Source: Chondromyces crocatus (GTDB lineage: Bacteria > Myxococcota_A > Polyangia > Polyangiales > Polyangiaceae). From it: DNA of 64,000 nucleotides. The DNA is taken from the NCBI RefSeq assembly GCF_001189295.1, contig NZ_CP012159.1:10373856-10437855 (forward strand), read 5' to 3'. The notes below the pieces were generated by a model. The model was given only the letters and a program-made list of their open reading frames with translations. It was not told the DNA's origin and did not search any database. A program made the translations under genes and the position numbers. Below, one piece after another: positions 52,202 to 59,515 of this stretch. How positions within the stretch are numbered: position 1 is the first letter of the stretch; each line of letters begins with the position of its first letter.

Positions 52202-52888
52202 TCAGCTCTCGAAGCGCACGTGCAGGTGGTTGTGGTGCCCCTTGTAGTAGCGCACCCCGGTGATCTCGGAGTCGTTGAACAGGATCAGCTTCAGGTTCGG
52301 GTCCTTCTGCAGCTCCTCGACCACGCGCCGCGTCCTCTCGCGGCTGTAGTTCGGATCGGTGATCTGCACGGGCGACCGCGCCCCGTCCGCGCGCTGCGGC
52401 CGGATGTCGACATCGGTCCCGCGCCGGTGCGAGCCGTGCGGCGGCATGTGCCCGCCCTGCGCGAAGCTGATGTCGCCGATCCCGATCTCGATCCCCTCTT
52501 CCCGCAGCGACGCCGCCAGCGTGCGCAGCGACTGGATGGTCGACGGCGTCCCCCACACCCGATCCGGGTTCACGTAGAGGTACAGGTTCTCGTTCTCCAC
52601 GGAGAGCTGCGAGAACGCCACCGTCGTCGCGTGCGGCACCTCGCCGAGAAGCGTCCGCCACGTCCGCCCGTGCGGATCCACGCGCCCATCCGGTGACGAC
52701 AGGCGCACGATCCGCCGCTGGAAGGCGATGATCGCGCGCTGCGTGAGGTCGTCGAGGTTGCCGTCCTCCGGCACCCGCCCGATCTCCGCGACGATGTGCG
52801 CGTTCTTGTTGAGCTGCTTCTGGACGAGCAGCACATCGTCGTGCGCGTTCTGCCCGCCTTGTCCGACCGAACCACTGAGACGATACAT
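52202..52888 (-). CDS. Peptidoglycan endopeptidase effector (MepA/M15-like) with binding domain
   Basis: The 228-residue protein has an N-terminal peptidoglycan-binding fold (about 10-80; DDVLLVQKQLNKN, TQRAIIAFQRRI) and a zinc peptidase domain. The zinc ligands are H154 and D161 in GSHRRGTDVDIRP and H221/H223 in HHNHLHVRF, as in penicillin-insensitive murein endopeptidase (M74) and M15 enzymes. It lacks a signal peptide although its target is in the periplasm, so it fits delivery by the type VI apparatus encoded next to it. It is the last gene of the module, 24 bases after the HEAT-like gene. Confidence 0.88.
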   Translation of the reverse strand: MYRLSGSVGQGGQNAHDDVLLVQKQLNKNAHIVAEIGRVPEDGNLDDLTQRAIIAFQRRIVRLSSPDGRVDPHGRTWRTLLGEVPHATTVAFSQLSVENENLYLYVNPDRVWGTPSTIQSLRTLAASLREEGIEIGIGDISFAQGGHMPPHGSHRRGTDVDIRPQRADGARSPVQITDPNYSRERTRRVVEELQKDPNLKLILFNDSEITGVRYYKGHHNHLHVRFES

Positions 52889-52912
52889 CGGCGTTCCTCC
52901 CGCACGGGTGGG

Positions 52913-53536
52913 CTACCCGGCGACCTCCGGGGGCATCCCGACGATCGCGCAGATCTCCTCGAACGCCTTGCGGCGTGACGCCTCGTCGTCCGCCCCGAGC
53001 TGCAACCAGATCGGCCGGTAATCCCACGACAGCGGGTCCGGAGAGAGCCCGGCCATGTAGAACAGCATCGCCCCCGCGTTGCAGCGGATCTCGAACTCGG
53101 GGTGGTGCAGGCAGGCCCAGGCGAGCGCGTCGCGGATCACGGGCGACCGCATCGGCTCCGCGGCGACCAGCGCGGCGAGCCCGCTGTCCATGTCTCCCTC
53201 GCGGATCACCTCGGCCACGATCTCGTCGGCCTGCGGGATCGCTTCCAGGGAGGCGAGCGCCTTCGCCATCGCCACGCGCATCCGCCCGGTGGCCTCGGGC
53301 AGGCGGCGCTTCATCGGCATCACGGCGCCGCGCGTCTCCGCCGCCGCCAGCGCAGGGGGCGCGCGCCAGTCGTCGATCTCCAGCCGCTCGATGAGCAGCT
53401 TCTCCGCCTCGCGGCGCTCGTCCTTCTCCAGCCCGAGGAGGGTCTCGATGTCGACGGACTCCTGCCACTCGCGGCCGAGGCCTTCCACGCTCGCCAGGAA
53501 CCGAACGAGATCGTGCGACGGATGTTCGAGGCTCAT
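52913..53536 (-). CDS. HEAT-like repeat protein, candidate immunity or adaptor
   Basis: The 207-residue protein is fully helical, with HEAT-like pairs (AMAKALASLEAIPQADEIV; SPVIRDALAWACLHHPEFEI) and a C-terminal YRPIWLQLGADDEASRRKAF. It lacks a signal peptide. It overlaps the end of the VgrG-toxin gene by 4 bases and precedes the endopeptidase gene. A cytoplasmic immunity partner of the VgrG tail or a loading factor for the endopeptidase are both plausible. An endopeptidase immunity protein would be expected in the periplasm, which argues for the first. No family was recognised beyond the repeat type. Confidence 0.75.
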   Translation of the reverse strand: MSLEHPSHDLVRFLASVEGLGREWQESVDIETLLGLEKDERREAEKLLIERLEIDDWRAPPALAAAETRGAVMPMKRRLPEATGRMRVAMAKALASLEAIPQADEIVAEVIREGDMDSGLAALVAAEPMRSPVIRDALAWACLHHPEFEIRCNAGAMLFYMAGLSPDPLSWDYRPIWLQLGADDEASRRKAFEEICAIVGMPPEVAG

Positions 53537-56352
53537 GCGCCCTCCTGCGAGGTCTGCACCGGCGGCACGGACGGCGGCGGCGGCGGCGGTGCCGGGGGCG
53601 GCGCGGTCCCGAGGACGGCGCTCATCGGCACGGGGACGAGATCATACGTGGCGCCCTTCTCGTCCGTGTACGGACCGTTCGGGTCCGACTTCATCAGCAA
53701 GACGTTGATCCCGGTCACCTCCGGGTTCGCCGCCAGCACCTTCACCTCTTCACGGAGGATGGCCGTCTCGCTCACCGGCACCCGGGAGACCACCACGTTC
53801 ACCTCGCCCTTCGCCTGCTGCGCCAGACGGCGCGAGATCGTCTTCCAGGCCGGGTTCGACAGCGCCCACGGGTCCTTCCCTGCGGTGTTCGCCAGCGTGT
53901 CACCGCCCGGCGTCATCTCCAGACGTGCCGCCGGGCTCCCTCCATTCGTCTTCTGCGCGGCGTACTGTCCCGCCACCAGCCCGGCGAGCCCGCCGCCCCC
54001 GGACCAGAGCACCGTCCCTCCGGGCGGCGTCGTCACGTCACCGCTCACGGCGAGCTTGAACAGCTCCAGCATCCGCACGTTGTCGGGCGCCGCGACCTTG
54101 TCCTTGATCTCGAACTGCTTCTTCAGCGCGTCCGACACCCCGTGCGCCTTCAGCTTGTCCAGCTCGCGGATGACGCCCGTCTTCGACTTCGCCTCGACCG
54201 CCAGCGCCGGCTCCTTCGGGTGCGAGCCATGCCCGTGCCCCGCCGAACCGCTCACGTTGATGTCGACCTTGCGCCCGGAGATGACCACCCCCGCGCCGTC
54301 GATGCGCAGGAAGCCCCCGGGCCCCTTCACCGTCACGTCGGGGGCCTCGTTCGTCACCACCGGGCTCAGCGCGTGCAGCTCCTTGCCTGCCTCGCGCGCG
54401 AACGTCTTCGCCACCTTGATCTGGTACTTCTGGTAGACCATCAGCGAGCGCGTCTGGCCCACCTGCTCTCGCCGGTTGCCCTTCACGTGCACGGCGAGAT
54501 CCCACTCGTCGCGCTCGCGCCGCGCCCCTCGGACCACCACGTCCTGGTCCTTCTCCACGAGGAGCCAGCGGTTCTTCTCGTTCAGCTCGAACTCGTCGAG
54601 CCGGATGAGCTGCCGCTTGTTCCCCTTGATCAGCGTGTGGTGCACCGAGCCGATCATCGCGTGCCGCTCCTCGCGCGTGACCTGCAGCCGGTTGCCGTCG
54701 ACGGTCTCGATCTCGTTGGCGATGACCAGCTTGTCCCGGTCGTGGCCCACGGTGAGGATCTCGTCGTTCTTCACGAGCTTCCGCTTGTTCTTCTCGGCCT
54801 GCATGTAGACCAGCTCGTCGCCCTTCTCGTCGTCGAACTTGATCTCGTTGAAGCCGTTCGACGAGGGCGCCGAGTCGCTCTTCCATGTGCTGACGGTCTT
54901 GTAGTCCGGCAGTTTGTAGGGCACCGGGTGCGTCGCGTTGTACAGCCGGCCCACCACCACCGGACGATCGGGGTCGCCTTCGATGAAGGTGACCATCACC
55001 TCTTGCCCCACGCGCGGCAGGTTCAGCCAGCCGTAGCCCTTGCCGCCCCACCCCTCGTTCACGCGGATCCAGCACGAGCTGTTGTCGTCGTCGGAGCCGT
55101 AGCGATCCCAGGGGAACTGCACGCGCACGCGCCCGAACTCGTCGACGTGGATCTCCTCATCCAGCTTGTCCACGCCCTTCGGCCCGACCACCGTCACGGT
55201 CTGCACGCCGAGCACCAGCGGGCGCGGCGTGATCAGCGGCGGCCGGAACGGGACGTCGGCGAACACCGCGTGCCCGAGGACCTCCCACTCTCCTTCTGCC
55301 GTCCCCTCCAGCACCATGTCCGTGACCAGGAGCTCTCGCCCCAGATCCGGGTGCGGGTGGTGCTCGACGCGGAAGATCACGCCGGGCTCCAGGTCGTTCA
55401 GGTTGCTCTGGAACGCCACGCCACCCCGGTCGGCGCGCGCGCTCTCCAGTGCCCGCGTCGCGCGATCCTTCCCGTGAGGTTGCTCGTGCCGCGCCACGCC
55501 CTTGTCGTCGGCGACCGGCGTGTTCCCACCGGCGGCGCCCTCGACGAAGAACCCACCCGGCAGGTAGTGGTACTGCTCGTAGCTCGACTCGGGCGCGCCT
55601 GCGCGCGGCGCCTCGCCGAACAGCTCGTAGCTGGGCTTGCGGAAGTCGTAATCCCGGATGGTGTAAGCGCCTGGCCGCACCTCGCGCACGAGCTGCACGC
55701 GGGACACGAACTCGCGCTCCGCCGCCTCGTTGGGATCCTCTGCGTAGGGGACGGGATCCCCTGGCCGCCTCTTCCCCTGGTGCAGGGCATCGCTCAGGAA
55801 CAGAGCGCCGCTGCCGCTGTCGTCGTCGGGGAAGGTGTAGGCGATGCCCGCCTCCTCCAGCAGCCGGCTCACGAAGGCGAAGTGGCTCTCGCCGTAGAGC
55901 ACCTTGAACTCGAGCTTCGGGTACTTCCCTCGATCGATGTGCCACTTGCGCGGCACCGCCCACTCGTCGAGCAGCTTGTCGACGATGTCGGGGATCGACA
56001 TGTGCTGGAAGATCCGGTGGTCCCGCTGCTGCTCCAGGATCCACAGCGTCGGCAGGATCCGCAGGTAGTACGTGGACAGGACCTTGTTCTCGCGGCGCTC
56101 GCCGTGCGTCTGCTCGATGTAACTGCAGACGCCGTTCCACGCCCGGCTGCCACCACCCGCCACGCCCGCGTAGCCTGCCGTGAGCCGCAAGCTCGCCGGC
56201 TGGCCCACGATCGCGTCCAGCGCCACGTCGGGGTTCTCGGAGCGCGCCCACACCGAGACGGCGTAGGGCGTCGAGACGGCCTGGTGGATCGAGAAGCGGA
56301 TCACGGAGAGCGATGACTCCCCGCACTCAAAGCTGAGCTCTAGAAACGACAT
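53533..56352 (-). CDS. vgrG: VgrG spike protein with C-terminal toxin-like domain
   Basis: VgrG trimers form the tip of the type VI needle. Residues 1 to about 715 match the gp27/gp5 VgrG core, including LPTLWILEQQRDHRIFQ, GESHFAFVSRLLEEAGIAY, EIHVDEFGRVRVQFPWDR, GKGYGWLNLPRVGQEVMV and FIEGDPDRPVVVGRLYNA, with the family-typical GFNEIKFDD. From about residue 721 (encoded at 53533-54192) there is a tail of 219 residues absent from the other VgrG here. It contains TVLWSGGGG, LEMTPGGDTLA, ISRRLAQQAKGEVNVVV and LAANPEVTGINV, and a final Pro-rich linker. The tail looks like an ADP-ribosyl cyclase/NADase-type toxin (inference). Confidence 0.93.
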   Translation of the reverse strand: MSFLELSFECGESSLSVIRFSIHQAVSTPYAVSVWARSENPDVALDAIVGQPASLRLTAGYAGVAGGGSRAWNGVCSYIEQTHGERRENKVLSTYYLRILPTLWILEQQRDHRIFQHMSIPDIVDKLLDEWAVPRKWHIDRGKYPKLEFKVLYGESHFAFVSRLLEEAGIAYTFPDDDSGSGALFLSDALHQGKRRPGDPVPYAEDPNEAAEREFVSRVQLVREVRPGAYTIRDYDFRKPSYELFGEAPRAGAPESSYEQYHYLPGGFFVEGAAGGNTPVADDKGVARHEQPHGKDRATRALESARADRGGVAFQSNLNDLEPGVIFRVEHHPHPDLGRELLVTDMVLEGTAEGEWEVLGHAVFADVPFRPPLITPRPLVLGVQTVTVVGPKGVDKLDEEIHVDEFGRVRVQFPWDRYGSDDDNSSCWIRVNEGWGGKGYGWLNLPRVGQEVMVTFIEGDPDRPVVVGRLYNATHPVPYKLPDYKTVSTWKSDSAPSSNGFNEIKFDDEKGDELVYMQAEKNKRKLVKNDEILTVGHDRDKLVIANEIETVDGNRLQVTREERHAMIGSVHHTLIKGNKRQLIRLDEFELNEKNRWLLVEKDQDVVVRGARRERDEWDLAVHVKGNRREQVGQTRSLMVYQKYQIKVAKTFAREAGKELHALSPVVTNEAPDVTVKGPGGFLRIDGAGVVISGRKVDINVSGSAGHGHGSHPKEPALAVEAKSKTGVIRELDKLKAHGVSDALKKQFEIKDKVAAPDNVRMLELFKLAVSGDVTTPPGGTVLWSGGGGLAGLVAGQYAAQKTNGGSPAARLEMTPGGDTLANTAGKDPWALSNPAWKTISRRLAQQAKGEVNVVVSRVPVSETAILREEVKVLAANPEVTGINVLLMKSDPNGPYTDEKGATYDLVPVPMSAVLGTAPPPAPPPPPPSVPPVQTSQEGA

Positions 56353-56361
56353 CGTGGAGCC

Positions 56362-57717
56362 CTACTTCTTCGGCTGCGGGCCCATGTAGAGCACCGTCCG
56401 CTGCTTGCGCCCGAGGAACTTGTCGTGCCCCCAGCGCGAGTCGTGGATGTAATGGATCTTGAGATTGATCATGGCCGGCAGCTTGTCGCGCTCGTCGTAG
56501 TACATCGTGCGGTACTCCTTCGACGGGAACATCTGGATGTACTGCTTGCCGATCGCGTACGGCCTGCCGGCGCGGTAGCCGTCGTACTCGTTGTACCAAC
56601 CCTCGAGATCTCCCGGCACCGACACCGTGAGGTTGTTGAGCGGCACCTCGGCGCGCTTGCTGGCCTTGTACATGTCGCGCAGGGGGATGAGCGCCAGCTC
56701 CGGCTGCTTCGGCGGTACGTACGGCTCCGCCGGGATGGTCACCTTGTAAGGCATGCCCCGCGGCCCCGCCCGGTACTCCGTGCGCGCCGGCTTCGCCGGG
56801 ATCGCCGGCGTGATGATGTAGCCGCCACCCACGTCGCTGTGTGCGCCCGGGTAGAACAGCTCGATCATCGTCGCCTTGTAGTCCTGCGGCTCCTGGTAAG
56901 CCCTGCGCGTCGACGCCCAGAAGCCGTTCTTGTCGGCCGGATCCATGAACAGCGACGACAGCGGGAAGTTGCTGCGGATCTCGTCCTCGGCCGCCATGTG
57001 CACCGTACGCTCCACGTAGGTGTGATCGACGAACAGGTTATAACCGGCGAGATCGTTACCGATGTCCAGACCGCCGAGCCCGAACGACGCCACCGTGTCG
57101 AACACCCCGAGGAATGTCGGCACGATCCCTTTGTGGTGCTCGTAGGCGGGCTCGCGGATCACCACCCGGCCCACGGTCCTGTACTTCCAGCCGTTGCGCT
57201 TCTGCAGGTTGTTGATCCCGATCGTCTTCACGCTGTTCACGAAGTCGCGTGCGATCGCAGCCCCGCGGCTGAAGCCGTACGTGTCGTACTGCTTCTCCTT
57301 CGCGAGGTGATTGTTGTTGTTGCTGTAGAAGTCTTCCAGCTGCTTCAGCCCCCACAGCACGCGCGCCTTGCCGCCACCACCGAAGGCGTTGCCGCGCCAG
57401 TCGTATGCGGTGTTCGACGACCCCTCCCCGTTCGCGTGCGAGTCGGTCCCGACGCCGTGGTGGTAGATGGGCTTCAGCACCGTCCCCTCGGTCTTGTAGA
57501 CCTGGAACAGCTTCACCACGTTGGTCGGCGCGTTCTCCGCCGTTCCCGGGTTGCGCGCGTCGACGTTCTCGTCGCGCTGCTTGCTGTTGTTCGTTCCGTC
57601 GAAGAAGACGCCGATGCGCACGCGCCCCACCGGGCACTCGGCCGTCCCGCTCGGCGCGATGCGCGGCATCGCCTGCGCCTTCGTCATGTTGTCGATCGCC
57701 CGCTCGGCCGCGCTCAT
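56362..57717 (-). CDS. Tle1-type phospholipase effector (DUF2235)
   Basis: The 451-residue protein matches the DUF2235/Tle1 family of type VI lipase effectors that attack membrane phospholipids of rival cells. Visible motifs are VRIGVFFDGTNNS, the nucleophile elbow YGFSRGAA with Ser 150, the catalytic Asp in VFDTVASFGLGG, and the His in HSDVGGGY. It has no signal peptide. It lies 9 bases upstream of the toxin-tailed vgrG and overlaps the preceding small gene by 4 bases. A periplasmic immunity protein is usual for Tle1; none with a signal peptide is visible in this module. Confidence 0.93.
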   Translation of the reverse strand: MSAAERAIDNMTKAQAMPRIAPSGTAECPVGRVRIGVFFDGTNNSKQRDENVDARNPGTAENAPTNVVKLFQVYKTEGTVLKPIYHHGVGTDSHANGEGSSNTAYDWRGNAFGGGGKARVLWGLKQLEDFYSNNNNHLAKEKQYDTYGFSRGAAIARDFVNSVKTIGINNLQKRNGWKYRTVGRVVIREPAYEHHKGIVPTFLGVFDTVASFGLGGLDIGNDLAGYNLFVDHTYVERTVHMAAEDEIRSNFPLSSLFMDPADKNGFWASTRRAYQEPQDYKATMIELFYPGAHSDVGGGYIITPAIPAKPARTEYRAGPRGMPYKVTIPAEPYVPPKQPELALIPLRDMYKASKRAEVPLNNLTVSVPGDLEGWYNEYDGYRAGRPYAIGKQYIQMFPSKEYRTMYYDERDKLPAMINLKIHYIHDSRWGHDKFLGRKQRTVLYMGPQPKK

Positions 57718-58130
57718 TGCAGTTCCCCTTCATCCGGTGTGGGTAGACCGAGCGCGATCCAGTAGGCCTCCGGATCGCTCTGGCTCGCCGCCTCGTCCCA
57801 GGCCTTCTCCGAGACGGCATACGTCAACGCATCGATCCGCTCGTCGGGCTCCCCGTGGTCCGGGTTGAAGAGCTCTCGCTGGATCGCCGGATAGCGATCG
57901 AACTCCGGGTGGATGCGCATCATGTGCGCCACGAACACGGTCAGGCTGTACTCCCAGGTCAGCCCGTACGCGCGGCCCCGCTCGATGCCGTGCGCCACCC
58001 GCCGACGAAGCAGGTCGTCGGACAGGATCGCCACCGCCTCGGTGTGGTAGCGCCGGAAGTGCGTCACCACCCGGTCCACGAACGCCGGATCCCCCGTCTT
58101 CTGCCGCTGCTCGCGCGTGACCAGGAACAT
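57714..58130 (-). CDS. Small protein of the T6SS effector module
   Basis: The 138-residue protein starts MFLVTREQRQKTGDPAFVDR and is helical with aromatic residues (YGLTWEYSLTVFVAHMMRIH). GGAGGTGGG precedes ATG 58130. It overlaps the phospholipase gene by 4 bases and abuts the FHA-DUF4123 gene (shared bases). Position between adaptor and effector suggests an effector chaperone or co-adaptor. No family is recognised. Confidence 0.82.
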   Translation of the reverse strand: MFLVTREQRQKTGDPAFVDRVVTHFRRYHTEAVAILSDDLLRRRVAHGIERGRAYGLTWEYSLTVFVAHMMRIHPEFDRYPAIQRELFNPDHGEPDERIDALTYAVSEKAWDEAASQSDPEAYWIALGLPTPDEGELQ

Positions 58131-59056
58131 CAGCCCACCTCCGCGTCGAACCGAGCCAGCCCACCGTGCGCGTCTTCCATCAGGAACGCGCCCACCTGCT
58201 GCCCGAACAGCTCCGACCGCTGCTTCGGCGTCGTGATCGGCAAGAACTCCCGCAGCACCCCCGGGTCGTAGAAGCGGAAGTAGAACTTCTTCCGCGTATC
58301 CGCGTCGGCGATCATCAAGAACCTGCGCAGGTGCCGCCGCAGCTCCTTGAACGACCGCACCGACCGCGACGTCTCCACGAAGATCCCCCAGCGCTGCTCC
58401 CACCCCTCGCGCACCAGCCGCCCGAGCAGCTTCGAGCCCCGCGGCAGCTCCACCAGGTGCGGCGCCACGTGCTCCATCGACTCACCGTCGATCCCCTCGT
58501 ACAGCGAGCGGTACGTCTCCACCGACTCCCGCAAGAGCACCAGGATCCGCTCCGAGCGCGCCGCGTCGAGCACCGCGTACAGGTTCCCTTCCACCTTCTG
58601 CAGCGCCTGCAGCGCCGCCTCGCTCCGCGCCGCGCGCGCCTCCCGCGCCGCCTGCCGTGACGCGCGGTTCTGGCTCAGCCACAGCGCCGCCAGCGGCTCC
58701 ACCTCGTCGGGCTCCGCATCGTCCAGGTAGGCGTCGTCGTCGGTCGGCGGTGGCGTCGCCGCCTCCAGGTGCACCATGAAGTCCGTGCCCCCGGCCCGGA
58801 TCCACGCCCCGTTCTGCACCTCGCCCGCCTCGACCCGCTCACCGCCGAGCAGCGTCCCCGCCGAGCTGCGCAGATCGCGCATCCGGCAGCGCGCGCCGTC
58901 CCAGGTCAGCTCGAAGTGCACGCCCGACATCTGGTCATCGGGGATCGCCAGGTCGGCCCGCGCCTTGCGCCCCACGCGCAGCCGCTCACCTGGCTCCAGG
59001 ATCGCCTTCTTCCCGTCGAGGGGACCGTAGCGCACCGCGAGGATCGCCCGCTGCAC
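58130..59056 (-). CDS. FHA-DUF4123 fusion, T6SS effector-loading adaptor (Tap)
   Basis: The 308-residue protein joins an N-terminal FHA domain (1-95; LRVGRKARADLAIPDD, MSGVHFELTWDG, RSSAGTLLGG) to a C-terminal DUF4123 domain (about 155-300). The latter is seen in LYAVLDAARSERILVLL, LLGRLVREGWEQRWGIFVE and YFRFYDPGVLREFLPITT. DUF4123 proteins load effectors onto VgrG. The added FHA part suggests that loading is controlled through phosphothreonine, as PpkA/Fha control operates in other type VI systems. Four bases separate it from the PAAR gene upstream. Confidence 0.93.
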   Translation of the reverse strand: MQRAILAVRYGPLDGKKAILEPGERLRVGRKARADLAIPDDQMSGVHFELTWDGARCRMRDLRSSAGTLLGGERVEAGEVQNGAWIRAGGTDFMVHLEAATPPPTDDDAYLDDAEPDEVEPLAALWLSQNRASRQAAREARAARSEAALQALQKVEGNLYAVLDAARSERILVLLRESVETYRSLYEGIDGESMEHVAPHLVELPRGSKLLGRLVREGWEQRWGIFVETSRSVRSFKELRRHLRRFLMIADADTRKKFYFRFYDPGVLREFLPITTPKQRSELFGQQVGAFLMEDAHGGLARFDAEVG

Positions 59057-59059
59057 GGC

Positions 59060-59449
59060 TCAGCTCTCCCTGTTCTTCCGGGCGGCCTCGCGCTCTTGCT
59101 TCCGCCGCTCGCACTCCTCGCAGAACGGCTCGTCGGTGCGCAGCGTCTCGGCCTGCGCCGACGACCCGATGTTCACCGTCATGCAGCCCATCACCACCTT
59201 GCCCCCGTGGTCGGTCGGGTCACCGCGCCGCGCCGCGTCCTTGTTCCCGATCACCACCGTCGGCTCACCCGCCGAGATCGTGTCCGGCGGCCCGATGCAG
59301 ATCAGCTTGTCGCCCACCCGCGCCGCTGGCCGGTAGCCGATGAGCACGGACACGTCCCCGCTCAGCACCGGCCCGCCGACGTGCGGCTTCGGGCCAGGAT
59401 CGACCTTGGGGCAGGTGTGCATGTCGGTGATGCGCGCTGCAGGAGGCAT
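59060..59449 (-). CDS. PAAR-domain spike tip protein
   Basis: PAAR proteins sharpen the VgrG spike and can carry effectors. The 129-residue protein has the repeats MPPAARITDMHTCPKV, GGPVLSGDVSVLIGYRPAAR, VGDKLICIGPPDTISAG and NKDAARRGDPTDHGG. The His/Cys residues expected for zinc binding at the tip are present. A short charged Lys/Glu/Arg tail follows. It lies between the first vgrG gene and the adaptor gene on the same strand. Confidence 0.95.
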   Translation of the reverse strand: MPPAARITDMHTCPKVDPGPKPHVGGPVLSGDVSVLIGYRPAARVGDKLICIGPPDTISAGEPTVVIGNKDAARRGDPTDHGGKVVMGCMTVNIGSSAQAETLRTDEPFCEECERRKQEREAARKNRES

Positions 59450-59515
59450 GTCCGCTCCTCGTCCTTTCCGCTCGTGTCGCTCGCTCGTCCCTTCGACTCG
59501 ACCGCCTCGGCCCGC

